Shown here piece by piece: positions 25,143-33,760 of a stretch of DNA of 64,000 nucleotides. The first letter of the stretch is position 1. The number at the start of each line of letters is the position of its first letter. The notes beneath the pieces are model-generated. The model saw only the letters and a list, made by a program, of their open reading frames with translations, was not told the origin of the DNA and searched no databases. The position numbers were made by a program, and so were the translations under genes. This DNA is from Capillimicrobium parvum (GTDB lineage Bacteria > Actinomycetota > Thermoleophilia > Solirubrobacterales > Solirubrobacteraceae): contig NZ_CP087164.1 in the NCBI RefSeq assembly GCF_021172045.1, positions 1,860,001 to 1,924,000 on the forward strand, given 5' to 3'.

Positions 25143-26369
25143 TCATGTTCTCACTTCCACATCGAGGCGAGCGGCGATCCCCCGGCACAGCGCGAGGACG
25201 GCCGCCAGCGCCTCGGGATCGAGCGTGGCCGGCGGGCGCCGGGGCAGGATCGCTCCCACGCCGAGCGCGGGCCAGCGCGCGAGCCGGGCGGCGAGGGCGT
25301 CGCTGCGCCCGCGGCGCACCGGCTGGGCACCCAGACCCGGTTCGCCGGCCGCGGTGTCGCGCGCGGCGGCGATCATCGCCGGGTGCAGGCGCCGGGGCCA
25401 GAGCCGGCCCTCGGTGAGGTGGAACGCGGGCGGGCCGGCGCCGCACGGCGCCACGGCGAGGACGGCGAGCTCCTCCGGCCGCGCGAGGCGGCGCCGGGCG
25501 CGCACGTAGGCGCGCAGGCCCAGCCCGCCCGCCTCGCTCGCGCCCGCGAGGACGAGCTCGACGGCGAGGCCGGGCGGGGGTCGGCGGTCGAGCTCCTCGG
25601 TCAGCGCGAGGGCGACGGCCGCCGCGCCGGCGTGGGGGTCGGCGCCGGGATCGGGCGCGCGCGCCGTCGCCAGGTCGGCGTAGCTCGCGGCGCCGATCAG
25701 CAGCGCGATCGTCGGCGCGAGCGCGACGGGGCCCAGCCACGCGCCGTCCTCGCCGGCCACGCGCGCCGCCGCCAGCCCGCACAGCAGCGCGAGGCACGCG
25801 ACCAGCAGCGCCGCGGGCGAGGACAGATGGCCGCCCAGCGCCCGACGCGCGGCCGCCTCCAGCGCGGCCGGCCGGTGGGCGATCCCTCCGGGCCGGGAGT
25901 CGAGCGGGGCGGTGACGATCAGGCGGACCCGCGCACCGGGTGGGATCCGGGGCGGTTCGGCGACGACGCACTGGGTCGCGCGGCGAGGGAGGATCGCGCG
26001 GGCCACGGGCGGCAGGCCGCCCAGGTCGGCGGCCAGGAGGACCAGGGCGGCGGCGAGCAGGCCGAGGCCGACGGCGGGGGCGCCGGACGCGGCCGCGACG
26101 CTGCCGGCGACGCCGAGCAGGCACAGCAGCGCATGGAGGGCGGGCACGCCGGGCCGCACCCAGGCGGGCTCGATCCGCGCCGCGGGGCGTCCGCGGGCGC
26201 GCAGCGCGTCGCGCAGCAGGACCGCGGCGCGGCGCTCGGCGTCGCTGCACGGCGGCCGCGGCCCGATCGCGGCGATCCGGCGGGCGGTCTCGATCGGCTC
26301 GCTGATCGGCGGGACTGTAGGGCTCCGGCGGACGGGGCCGGGGCACAGGCCGTAAGCTCCCGCAGCCAT
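25143..26369 (-). CDS. Degenerate M28-peptidase-like membrane protein
   Basis: A 408-aa protein with an M28 (Zn aminopeptidase) plan interrupted by membrane helices near residues 75-115 and 185-240. The opening ISEPIETARRIAAIGPRP is typical of M28 proteins. The metal-site positions are altered: where HxDS is expected there is TAPLDS, where DDNASG is expected there is DPHAGAAAV, and where EE is expected there is ASEAGGLG. It is therefore probably not a zinc peptidase. The start codon ATG 26369 overlaps the divergent amidase start (ATG 26368); a later GTG start is possible. Role unknown. Confidence 0.68.
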   Translation of the reverse strand: MAAGAYGLCPGPVRRSPTVPPISEPIETARRIAAIGPRPPCSDAERRAAVLLRDALRARGRPAARIEPAWVRPGVPALHALLCLLGVAGSVAAASGAPAVGLGLLAAALVLLAADLGGLPPVARAILPRRATQCVVAEPPRIPPGARVRLIVTAPLDSRPGGIAHRPAALEAAARRALGGHLSSPAALLVACLALLCGLAAARVAGEDGAWLGPVALAPTIALLIGAASYADLATARAPDPGADPHAGAAAVALALTEELDRRPPPGLAVELVLAGASEAGGLGLRAYVRARRRLARPEELAVLAVAPCGAGPPAFHLTEGRLWPRRLHPAMIAAARDTAAGEPGLGAQPVRRGRSDALAARLARWPALGVGAILPRRPPATLDPEALAAVLALCRGIAARLDVEVRT

Positions 26370-27759
26370 GGACGCCGCCGATCTCGCGTTCGCCGGCCTG
26401 GCCCGTCAGGCGGAGCTCGTCGCCTCGGGCGAGGTGAGCCCGTCGGAGCTCGTCGAGCTGTCGCTCGAGCGCATCGCCCGCGTGGACCCCCGGCTGAACG
26501 CGTTTCGCGTCGTGTTCGCCGACCGCGCGCGCACGGAGGCTCAGCAGGCCGAGGCGCGCCGCGGCGCCGGCGACCGCCGCCCGCTGCTCGGCGTGCCGGT
26601 CGCCGTGAAGGACGACATGGACGTGGCCGGGGAGGTCACCGCCCAGGGGACGGGCGCCAACCAGCGCCCGGCGCAGGCCGACAGCGAGATCGTGCGCCGG
26701 CTGCGCGAGGCCGGCGCGATCATCATCGGCAAGACCAACGTGCCGGAGCTGACGATGTGGCCGTTCACCGAGACGGCGACGTGGGGCGTCACCCGCAACC
26801 CGTGGGACCTCGACAGGACGCCGGGCGGGTCGAGCGGCGGCAGCGGGTCGGCGGTCGCCGCGGGGCTCGTCGCGGCCGCGACGGCGTCCGACGGGCTCGG
26901 CTCGATCCGCATCCCCGCTGCCTGCAGCGGCCTGTTCGGGCTCAAGCCGCAGTACCGGCGGGTGCCGACGGCGCCCAAGGGCGACGACGCCTGGCACGGC
27001 ATCGTGCACTACGGGACGGTCACGCGATCGGTCCGCGACAGCGCCCTCTTCCTCGACGCGGTGGCCGACCGGCCGTCGTGGGGCACCTTCGCCGAGGCGG
27101 CCGGCCGGCCGGCCGGGCAGCTGCGCATCGCGGTGTCGACCAGGGTGCCGCCGCCCGTGATGGCGCCGCTCGACCCGCGGGTGGTCGCGGCGGTCGACGA
27201 GACGGCGCAGCTCCTGCGCGGTCTCGGCCACACGGTCGTCCAGCGCGATCCCGACTACGACGCCGCGGCGATGGCGCGCGGCCTGGCGCGCTACTTCCGC
27301 GGCATCCTCGACGACGCGGCGGCCACCGAGCACCCGGAGCGCCTCGAGCGCCGGTCGAAGGCCATGGCGCGCATCGGGCGGCTCATCCCCGGGCCGGTGC
27401 TCGCGCGGTCGCTGGCCGAGACGAGCGCGCTCACCGAGCGGCTCGGGCGGCTGTGGGACGACGTCGACGTGCTGCTCACGCCGACGCTGACGTCGCTGCC
27501 GCTCGCGGTCGGCGCCTTCGAGGGCCGGGGCGCGCTGTGGACCTTCAACGGCGTCTCGCGCTTCGTCCCGCACCTGGGGATCTGGAACATGACCGGCCAG
27601 CCCGCGGCCTCGGTCCCGGCGGGCTTCACGCCCGAGGGCGTGCCGCTGGCGGTGCACCTCGTCGCGCGGTCGGGCGATGAGGCGACCCTGATGTCGCTCT
27701 CGGCGCAGATCGAGGCGGAGCGGCCGTGGGCCGACCGCCGTCCCCCGATCGCATCGTGA
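26368..27759 (+). CDS. Amidase-signature family hydrolase
   Basis: A 463-aa amidase-signature enzyme with the Ser-cisSer-Lys triad. The catalytic Lys is in VAVKDDMDV (about residue 80), the cis-Ser in TPGGSSGGSGSAVAAG (about 150-165) and the nucleophile Ser in GLGSIRIPAACSG (about 177). The usual GTDxGGS is SDGLGS here, a mild change. It may hydrolyse small amides or nitrile-derived amides; it is not clearly GatA, because no gatB or gatC lies nearby. A TAAGCT box is 9 nt before ATG 26368. Its stop overlaps the next start (GTGA). Confidence 0.88.
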   Translation: MDAADLAFAGLARQAELVASGEVSPSELVELSLERIARVDPRLNAFRVVFADRARTEAQQAEARRGAGDRRPLLGVPVAVKDDMDVAGEVTAQGTGANQRPAQADSEIVRRLREAGAIIIGKTNVPELTMWPFTETATWGVTRNPWDLDRTPGGSSGGSGSAVAAGLVAAATASDGLGSIRIPAACSGLFGLKPQYRRVPTAPKGDDAWHGIVHYGTVTRSVRDSALFLDAVADRPSWGTFAEAAGRPAGQLRIAVSTRVPPPVMAPLDPRVVAAVDETAQLLRGLGHTVVQRDPDYDAAAMARGLARYFRGILDDAAATEHPERLERRSKAMARIGRLIPGPVLARSLAETSALTERLGRLWDDVDVLLTPTLTSLPLAVGAFEGRGALWTFNGVSRFVPHLGIWNMTGQPAASVPAGFTPEGVPLAVHLVARSGDEATLMSLSAQIEAERPWADRRPPIAS

Positions 27760-28523
27760 CGCTGCTCGAGGTGGCGCTGGAGGCGGCTCAGGCCGGCGCC
27801 GAGGTGCTCGTGCCGCGCTTCGGCCGCGAGCGCGCAGCCGGCTCGAAGTCGTCGCCGACCGACCTGGTCTCCGAGGCCGACCTCGCCTCCGAGCGGGCGA
27901 TCCGCGCCGTCATCGCGGCGCGCCGCCCGGACGACGGGGTGCTGGGGGAGGAGGGCACCGGCGATCTGGAGGGCACCAGCGGCCTGCGCTGGGTCGTCGA
28001 TCCGCTCGACGGGACGGTCAACTACCTCTTCGGCCATCCGCAGTGGTGCGTGAGCGTGGCGGTGGAGGACGAGGACGGCGGCGTGGCCGGCGTCGTCCTC
28101 GACCCGCTGCGCGGCGAGTGCTTCGCCGCGGCCCGCGGCGAGGGCGCGACGCTCAACTCGGCGCCGCTGCCGCCGCCGCGCGACCTGACCGAGCTCGGCG
28201 AGGCGCTGGTCGCGACCGGCTTCGGCTACGACGCCGCCGTGCGCGAGCGCCAGGCGGCCATCGTGGCCGGGCTGCTGCCGTCCGTGCGCGACATCCGCCG
28301 CGCCGGCAGCGCCGCGCTCGACCTCGCCTGGACGGCGGCGGGCCGGCACGACGCGTACTTCGAGTTCGGCGTGCAGCACTGGGACTACGCGGCGGGGGTC
28401 ATCATCTGCCGCGAGGTGGGGATGTCGGCGCAGGTGCTGCCGGGCGACGGGGTGCTGCCGACCGGCCTGGCGGTCGCCAAGCCGGCGCTGCTCGAGGCGC
28501 TGGTCAGCCGCCTTGCACCGTGA
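27756..28523 (+). CDS. Inositol monophosphatase family phosphatase
   Basis: A 255-aa Mg2+-dependent phosphatase (IMPase/HisN-like). Metal ligands are visible in LGEEG (Glu near 69), WVVDPLDGTVNYLFG (Asp-Pro-Leu-Asp-Gly near residues 88-92) and the C-terminal HWDYAAG. It may act on inositol-1-phosphate, histidinol phosphate or similar sugar phosphates. I chose GTG 27756, which overlaps the amidase stop as GTGA; an earlier GTG at 27726 would add ten residues of no family likeness. Its 3' end overlaps the convergent PPOX gene by 20 bp. Confidence 0.9.
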   Translation: MTLLEVALEAAQAGAEVLVPRFGRERAAGSKSSPTDLVSEADLASERAIRAVIAARRPDDGVLGEEGTGDLEGTSGLRWVVDPLDGTVNYLFGHPQWCVSVAVEDEDGGVAGVVLDPLRGECFAAARGEGATLNSAPLPPPRDLTELGEALVATGFGYDAAVRERQAAIVAGLLPSVRDIRRAGSAALDLAWTAAGRHDAYFEFGVQHWDYAAGVIICREVGMSAQVLPGDGVLPTGLAVAKPALLEALVSRLAP

Positions 28524-28905
28524 CCTTCTCGGGCTCCACGTAGAACTTCACGCGCTGCTCGCCCTCCTGGTGGAAGGGGTACTCGTCCACGCCCAGGTAC
28601 TTCTTGGCGAGCGCGTCGATGTGGTCGTGGCCCTCCTCGTCGCTCTCCTTGGCGACGCGGCCGCGGACCGAGACGAACTCGTAGGGGTTCTCCGCGTTGG
28701 CGACGGTGATCGTCACGCGCGGGTCGCGCTCCAGGTTCGTCGGCCAGATCCGCCCGCGCGCGCTGTTGAGCGTCACGTGCCCGTCCTCCACGTCGGCCCA
28801 CGCGACGACGCCGTGGATGCTGCCGTCCGCGCGCAGGGTGGCGACGTGTGCCATGTTCGGCGCCTCGAGGATCTCCCGGGCGCGCCCCTCGATCTGTGCG
28901 GCCAT
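28504..28905 (-). CDS. PPOX-class F420/FMN-dependent protein
   Basis: A 133-aa split-barrel flavoprotein-fold protein. The pattern AHVATLRADGSIHGVVAWADVEDGHVTLNSARGRIWPTNLERDPRV, quoted here only to describe its course, matches the PPOX F420-dependent group: strand-turn-strand, then TNLxRDPRV. Proteins of this family reduce biliverdin, quinones or other compounds with F420H2, or bind FMN. The cofD-C-E operon in the same window shows F420 is made by this organism, which supports the F420 reading. The start ATG 28905 is preceded by AAGGAGGC. It is a cytosolic homodimer in the known family. Confidence 0.84.
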   Translation of the reverse strand: MAAQIEGRAREILEAPNMAHVATLRADGSIHGVVAWADVEDGHVTLNSARGRIWPTNLERDPRVTITVANAENPYEFVSVRGRVAKESDEEGHDHIDALAKKYLGVDEYPFHQEGEQRVKFYVEPEKVTVQGG

Positions 28906-28939
28906 GATGCCTCCTTGAGACTCGGGTCAGGGCTGGTCA

Positions 28940-29023
28940 TGCGGCGGGTGGGATTCGAACCCACAATCCCGAAAGGGCAATGCATTTTGAGTGCATCGAG
29001 TATTCCAGTTCCTCCACCGCCGC
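28940..29023 (-). tRNA. tRNA-Leu (anticodon CAA)
   Basis: An 84-nt tRNA on the minus strand. The acceptor arm GCGGCGG pairs with CCGCCGC, and the discriminator is A. The anticodon stem ATGCA/TGCAT holds the loop CTCAAAA, giving CAA. A class II long variable arm (TTGCCCTTTCGGGAT region) and the TTCGAATCC T-loop are present. CCA is not encoded. Confidence 0.95.
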
Positions 29024-29041
29024 CGGTGGGAAGCGCGCATG

Positions 29042-29521
29042 CTACGCGGGCGCGGGCCCGGCGTCCCGCGGACGCTCGACCTCGACGTGCCAGTCCTGCG
29101 CGAAGCCGCGCATCGAGAACGCGATGAGCAGGAACTGGACGGGCACGAGCAGCAGCGTGACGAGGCCAAGAACGCCCGAGTCGACGGCCGGGTCCGTGTA
29201 GCCGGTCTTGTCGCGGGCGAACCACTCCGGGCCGGCGATCGCGGCGAAGATCAGCAGGATGATGCCCAGCGCGGCGGCGAGCGGGAGGGTGCCGCGCGTC
29301 CACCGCGCGCAGTAGAACGCCAGGATCAGGTAGATGACCATGTAGCCGATCAGCAGCGGCTTGGCGCCCTCGAGCGCGCTCCACCCGCCGAAGGTCACGA
29401 AGGCCATCAGCGCGACGCTCACCAGCAGGAGGAGAATGACGATCAGCTTCGTCACCTTCGCCGCCGGCTTCTTGCGGTTCGGGTGCTCGATGACGATGTC
29501 GCGCCGCTCCTCTTCGGCCAT
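29042..29521 (-). CDS. Small membrane protein with four to five helices
   Basis: A 159-aa protein starting at ATG 29521 (MAEEERRDIVIEHPNRKK); an in-frame ATG 12 nt upstream is less likely. A short charged N-terminus is followed by about five hydrophobic helices (e.g. LIVILLLLVSVALMAFV and LLIGYMVIYLILAF). It ends in a short tail with WHVEVERPRD. No family motif is recognised. It lies between two leucine tRNA genes of opposite orientation. It is likely an inner-membrane protein of unknown role. Confidence 0.65.
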   Translation of the reverse strand: MAEEERRDIVIEHPNRKKPAAKVTKLIVILLLLVSVALMAFVTFGGWSALEGAKPLLIGYMVIYLILAFYCARWTRGTLPLAAALGIILLIFAAIAGPEWFARDKTGYTDPAVDSGVLGLVTLLLVPVQFLLIAFSMRGFAQDWHVEVERPRDAGPAPA

Positions 29522-29542
29522 GTGTCGGATCATACGAGTCGC

Positions 29543-29624
29543 GCGGGCGTGGTGGAATTGGCAGACACGCTGGGTTTAGGTCCCAGTGGCGCAAGCCGTG
29601 GGGGTTCGAGTCCCTCCGCCCGCA
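29543..29624 (+). tRNA. tRNA-Leu (anticodon UAG)
   Basis: An 82-nt tRNA on the plus strand. The acceptor GCGGGCG pairs with CGCCCGC; the discriminator is A. The anticodon stem CTGGG/CCCAG holds loop TTTAGGT, giving TAG. The long variable arm TGGCGCAAGCCGT and T-arm GGGGGTTCGAGTCCCTC are typical of class II leucine tRNA. CCA is not encoded. Confidence 0.95.
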
Positions 29625-29642
29625 CTTCCTCTCTCCTCTGAC

Positions 29643-30569
29643 TCAGGGGGTCGGAAAGCCCGGCGGCGGGCCGCCGGGCCCGCCGCCCGCCGCTGCCTCC
29701 CCGCCGGCGGGCTTGGTGGCGGTGTCGACCCCGACGGCGAGCGCAACGCGGTAGCCCTTCCTGACGTTGCCTCTCACCGTGGCGAGCTGGTCGGCGCCAC
29801 CGTCGTCGCCGAAGACGCTGTCGCTGTCGAGCGAGACCTGCGCCAGGTTCGACACCGACTGCTCGTAGCCCGCCTGTCGGTAGACGCGCCGGCAGACCCT
29901 CCGCGGCAGCGCGACCTGCGAGGTGGCGATGGCCTTGCCCGCATCGGTGATGCTCCTGCGGTCCGGGTAGACCTCGAAGTGGATGTGCGGCCAGCGTCCG
30001 CTGTAGCACGCCGGGAAGATGCTCCGAAACCGGACGCGCCCATCGGCGTCGGCGATCTGGACCCCGCGCAGGAAGTTCTCGTCCTCGACGCCCGGGGAGT
30101 ACATGGAGTAGCCACCCTCGCGGGTGCAGTGCCACACGTAGACCGCGACACCCTCGAATGGCGCGCCGCCGTTGGCGAGATCCGCCACGACCAGCTCGAG
30201 GGTCATCGGCACGCCCTCGGCGACCCCGTTCGCGGCCCCGAAGCTCGACCGGACGTCGCGGCGCACGATGCCGCTCTGTTCGAGCACGTCCGGCCCGTTC
30301 GATCCGTCGCCCGGGTACGGACCGGCCGTCTCGTCGGGGATCTCGCCGAGCGCCTTGGCCTTCGCGGCCGCGGTCCCGGTCGAGCCGCCCGAGCCGCCGC
30401 AGGCGACGAGCCCGGCGCTCACCGCGCCGAGGCCGAGGATCTGCAGCACCCGGCGGCGGCTGAGCAGCGTCTCCACGTCGAATCCGAGCCCCTGATCGAC
30501 CACCTCCTCCCGCGGGCGCGGCAGGCGGCGTCCCTCGTAGGTCTCGTGCATCGTCGGTTCGTCCATCAC
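29643..30569 (-). CDS. Membrane-anchored intradiol ring-cleavage dioxygenase family protein
   Basis: A 308-aa protein with a twin-arginine-like lipoprotein signal (SRRRVLQILGLG followed by LVACGG; Cys near residue 57), so it is probably folded in the cytosol, exported by Tat and lipid-anchored. The catalytic domain matches the intradiol dioxygenase family: VAVYVWHCTREGGYSMYS carries one Tyr/His region and PACYSGRWPHIHFEVY carries the Fe(III) ligands Tyr, His and His. Cytosolic family members cleave catechol or protocatechuate; exported ones are poorly characterised and may act on external aromatics. A Gly/Pro-rich tail ends the protein. Confidence 0.83.
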   Translation of the reverse strand: MMDEPTMHETYEGRRLPRPREEVVDQGLGFDVETLLSRRRVLQILGLGAVSAGLVACGGSGGSTGTAAAKAKALGEIPDETAGPYPGDGSNGPDVLEQSGIVRRDVRSSFGAANGVAEGVPMTLELVVADLANGGAPFEGVAVYVWHCTREGGYSMYSPGVEDENFLRGVQIADADGRVRFRSIFPACYSGRWPHIHFEVYPDRRSITDAGKAIATSQVALPRRVCRRVYRQAGYEQSVSNLAQVSLDSDSVFGDDGGADQLATVRGNVRKGYRVALAVGVDTATKPAGGEAAAGGGPGGPPPGFPTP

Positions 30570-30635
30570 GCCACCGTGGCGATGCGCCCTGGGATCACGG
30601 CGGGTGGAACCTGAGAGGAACCTGGACGTCGCCGG

Positions 30636-31550
30636 CTACGGGACGAGGACGATCTTGCCGCGGGTGTGGCGCTTGGCGAGCTCGGTGTAGGCCTCGCGGA
30701 CCTGGTCGAGTGGGTACGTCGCGGCGATCGGCACCTCGAGCTCGCCGGCCGCGACCAGCGCCGCCACCTCGGCGAGCACGTCGGCCGATGCCGCGTCGTT
30801 GTTGCCCGCCGACTGGATGCCGCGCGTGCGCTCCGGCGGGATGATCGTGTTGACCCGCAGCGGGGCGACGCCCAACTCGTCGAGGGCGAGGCCGACGTAG
30901 CCGCCGAACGTGTCCACGAACGCGTCGACCCCGCCGGGGGCGGCGGCGCGGATGCCGTCGGCGACGCCGTCGCCGTGGGCGACCGGGATCACGTCGTGCG
31001 CGCGCAGCCAGTCATGGTTGGGTGCGCTGGCCAGGCCGATCACGCGGGCGCCGGTGCGCCGCGCGAGCTGGACCGTGAGCGAGCCGACCCCGCCGGCCGC
31101 GCCGGTCACCACGACCGTCTCGTCCGGTCCGGGCGCGACGGCACGGATGCACGCCCACGCGGTGGTGCCGGCGACGAACAGCGACCCCGCGACCTCCCAC
31201 GACACCTCCGGCGGCCGCGCGACCAGGTCGCCGGCCTCGGTCACGACCAGCTCGGCCTGGCTGGCGCGGCGGTCGGTCCAGCCGAGCACCTCGTCGCCGG
31301 GCGCCCACGTCGTCACGCCGTCGCCGGCGACGCCCACGACGCCGGCCAGGTCGCTGCCCTGCCCCGACGGGAACGTCGCCGGCCACAGGTCGTGCAGGAG
31401 GCCCTCGCGGATGCTGGCCTCACCGGGGTTGATCGCCGCGGCCTTGACGCGCACCACCACCTCGCCCGGACCCGGCGCCGGAGCCTCGACGTCGACGACC
31501 TGCAGGACGTCGACGCCACCGTATTCGTTGAACCGCACTGCTCTGGGCAT
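30636..31550 (-). CDS. NADPH:quinone reductase-like MDR oxidoreductase
   Basis: A 304-aa medium-chain dehydrogenase/reductase without the structural zinc cysteines, i.e. the zeta-crystallin/QOR branch. The N-terminal GroES-like domain has GPGEVVVRVKAAAINPGE, and the Rossmann core has VVTGAAGGVGSLTVQLA near residue 150. The C-terminal IPAERTRG-like segment and KIVLVP close the fold. It probably reduces quinones or enones with NADPH. I took ATG 31550 (MPRAVRF) as start, since an upstream MLM adds only two residues. It is monocistronic on the minus strand. Confidence 0.86.
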   Translation of the reverse strand: MPRAVRFNEYGGVDVLQVVDVEAPAPGPGEVVVRVKAAAINPGEASIREGLLHDLWPATFPSGQGSDLAGVVGVAGDGVTTWAPGDEVLGWTDRRASQAELVVTEAGDLVARPPEVSWEVAGSLFVAGTTAWACIRAVAPGPDETVVVTGAAGGVGSLTVQLARRTGARVIGLASAPNHDWLRAHDVIPVAHGDGVADGIRAAAPGGVDAFVDTFGGYVGLALDELGVAPLRVNTIIPPERTRGIQSAGNNDAASADVLAEVAALVAAGELEVPIAATYPLDQVREAYTELAKRHTRGKIVLVP

Positions 31551-31671
31551 GAGCACAGTTCAGCGCACCGCCCGCCCGCTCGCTCGCTCGCTCGGATACC
31601 CGTGTTCTCGTTCGCCGCGGCGCTCAAGCGTTCACGGGGGCGTGGCGCCAAGGCCGCCGGCGGGCGGCGGC

Positions 31672-32580
31672 TCAGCGTGCCCGGCCCGCCCGCACGACGT
31701 TCGTCGGATCCGGCTTGAGCTCCCGGTCGCCCTGGCTGTAGTCGCCGAACGGGCCGTCGCGCTGCGCCACCGCGGCGCCGACGCCCTCCGACTCGGCGAG
31801 CTCGATCCACGCCCGCGCCTCCGGCGTGTTGCGCATCATCGAGTCCATGACCGAGCCGAGCAGCTGGGTCGACGCGAGCCCCATGTTGTCGTAGGCCTGG
31901 TTGACGACGAGCTTCATCGAGGCGAGCTGGGAGAGCGGGATCGTGGCGAGCTCGCCGGCGAGCTGACGCGTGGCGGCCTCGAGCTCCTCGAACGGCACCG
32001 CCCGGTTGATCAACCCCAGCTCCGCCGCCTCGTCGCCCGACAGCGACCGGCCGGTCAGCGCGAGCTCCTTCGCCTTCGCCAGCCCGAGTCGGTAGACCCA
32101 CATGCCCGCGTGATGGCAGCCCCACATCCGCGAGTACGGCGTGCCGATCCGCGCGTCCTGCGAGGCGATGACGATGTCCGCGCACAGCGCCATCTCGCTG
32201 CCGCCGCCGACGCACCAGCCGTGCACCTGCGCGATCACCGGCTTCGGGCTGCGCCACAGCGACATGAACCGGGGCACCCAGCCGATCGACTGCGACGTGG
32301 CCATGATCAGGTCCCGGCCGGCGTCCCACTCGCCCTCGGTCGCGATGTCCTCGTTCCAGTGGGTGAAGCCGCCCGCGAAGTTGAAGCCGGCGCAGAACGA
32401 CCGCCCTGCGCCCTGCAGCAGGATCACCTTCACCGCGCGGTCGCGGATGGACTGCGTGACTGCATCCTCGAGCTCGTCGAGCATCGGCGGCACGATCGTG
32501 TTGAGGTCCTCGGGACGGTCCAGCGTGATGACCGCCGTGGCGTCCTGCACCGCGTAGTCGATCGTCTCGTAGGTGGTCAC
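31672..32580 (-). CDS. Crotonase-family enoyl-CoA hydratase/isomerase in a catabolic operon
   Basis: A 302-aa crotonase-fold protein, longer than usual through a C-terminal extension. Oxyanion-hole segments are FCAGFNFAGGF and HGWCVGGGSEMALCADI. The second active-site stretch TPYSRMWGCHHAGMW is unlike the Glu-containing loop of classical hydratases, so chemistry may be different (hydrolase, isomerase or ring cleavage). The GTG start at 32580 overlaps the stop of the upstream gene (GTGA). It is last in the order MarR, HpaB-like, AttH-like, crotonase and probably acts late in that pathway. Confidence 0.85.
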   Translation of the reverse strand: MTTYETIDYAVQDATAVITLDRPEDLNTIVPPMLDELEDAVTQSIRDRAVKVILLQGAGRSFCAGFNFAGGFTHWNEDIATEGEWDAGRDLIMATSQSIGWVPRFMSLWRSPKPVIAQVHGWCVGGGSEMALCADIVIASQDARIGTPYSRMWGCHHAGMWVYRLGLAKAKELALTGRSLSGDEAAELGLINRAVPFEELEAATRQLAGELATIPLSQLASMKLVVNQAYDNMGLASTQLLGSVMDSMMRNTPEARAWIELAESEGVGAAVAQRDGPFGDYSQGDRELKPDPTNVVRAGRAR

Positions 32581-33725
32581 TTGCGGTCCCTCCCTTGGAA
32601 GCCGTAGGGCGCGTAGCGGCCCATGACGTGATGCTCGAAATGCGCCATCCCGCGCACCCCGCCCGGGCCGCTGATGGTGAACGGGAACTCGGTGGGGCCG
32701 AGCCGGCGGTCCATCGGGACATGCGGCGGACCGGCCGGGCGCGCCGCGACCGCATAGCGGTCGGACTCGACGTGCGGCCCCGCGCCGCGCCAGACGCCGG
32801 CGCTGCCGCCGTCGTGCCAGCCGCCGTAGTAGCCGAAGCCCTGGACGTCGGCCGGGGTGCCCGGCTCCTCGAGCCGGTACTCGTGCCAGGCGCCGTGCTC
32901 GTCGAGGACCGCGAAGGCGCCGCCGGTGACGTACCGCGTCCCGGGCTCGTATTCGATCTCGTGGCGCACCTCGGTCAGCGCGACCACGCGGCCGTCCGGG
33001 TAGGTCAGCTGGCCCTCGAAGTCCAGCGGCCGGCCGTCCTCGCCCTCGTGGGTGTTGAAGAACCCGCCGTGGTCGTCGGTCTCGAACGGCACCCACAGCC
33101 GGTAGCGGCGCAGGTCGGCCTCGGACTCGATCGCGTCGACGCCGCCGTGCGGCGTGCGCGGCCCCATCGTCGAGCGCACGCCCCAGGAGTGGTCGCGCAT
33201 CGCGTGCCAGCCGTCGACCGCGACCTCGGCGCCGTCGCAGCGCAGCGTCCCGGACGCCCGGCACACCTGCGTGTAGCGGACCATGTCGTTGATGACGTGG
33301 CCGAACTTGAGATGGCGATAGGGCGCCTCGACGAAGGCGGCGCCGCGGGCCTGGAAGACGAGGTCGAAGGCGAGGTCGACCGGCGAGCCGGCAAGCGACA
33401 CGCGGATCTCCTGCATGGGCCGGACGAGCTCGATGCGCAGCGGTCCGGCCTCGAGCTCGGTGTAGCGGGGGCGCAGCGCGCGCGAGGCGCGAACGACGCG
33501 CTGCTCGCCGTCGCGGGCGAGGCCGGCGAAGCCGTCGACGACGTTCATGTTCGGGTGCAGCCGCATGCCGAAGATCACGTACCAGTCGCCCGGCGCGTAC
33601 GCCGCGAACCAGTAGCCGTCGTTGAAGTGCACGTCGGAGGTGCCCACGACGTTGAACGGCGTCGAGACCTGGTGGAACGGGAGGTCGTCGACGTCGTCGA
33701 GGCGCATCGCCGCAGCCTTCAACAT
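32577..33725 (-). CDS. Conserved protein, possibly AttH/CrtC lipocalin-like
   Basis: A 382-aa beta-rich protein. Conserved-looking stretches include HFNDGYWFAAYAPGDWYVIFGMRLHPN, described here by their Trp/Tyr content, and GWHAMRDHSWGVRS near residue 195, with paired His and Trp. The pattern resembles the double-lipocalin fold of AttH and hydroxyneurosporene synthase (CrtC) proteins. The family assignment is tentative. There is no signal peptide. It is translationally coupled to the downstream crotonase gene and follows the HpaB-like monooxygenase gene, so it may be a hydratase or binding protein for a hydrophobic substrate in the same pathway. Confidence 0.62.
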   Translation of the reverse strand: MLKAAAMRLDDVDDLPFHQVSTPFNVVGTSDVHFNDGYWFAAYAPGDWYVIFGMRLHPNMNVVDGFAGLARDGEQRVVRASRALRPRYTELEAGPLRIELVRPMQEIRVSLAGSPVDLAFDLVFQARGAAFVEAPYRHLKFGHVINDMVRYTQVCRASGTLRCDGAEVAVDGWHAMRDHSWGVRSTMGPRTPHGGVDAIESEADLRRYRLWVPFETDDHGGFFNTHEGEDGRPLDFEGQLTYPDGRVVALTEVRHEIEYEPGTRYVTGGAFAVLDEHGAWHEYRLEEPGTPADVQGFGYYGGWHDGGSAGVWRGAGPHVESDRYAVAARPAGPPHVPMDRRLGPTEFPFTISGPGGVRGMAHFEHHVMGRYAPYGFQGRDRK

Positions 33726-33760
33726 CGCGCCGCGCGTGTCGAGCGCGCGGCGCCGCGCGC

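Noticed and set aside
26368-27759. GatA subunit of the glutamyl-tRNA amidotransferase
   Set aside because: No gatB or gatC nearby and the nucleophile region reads SDGLGS rather than TDTGGS; a stand-alone amidase is more likely.
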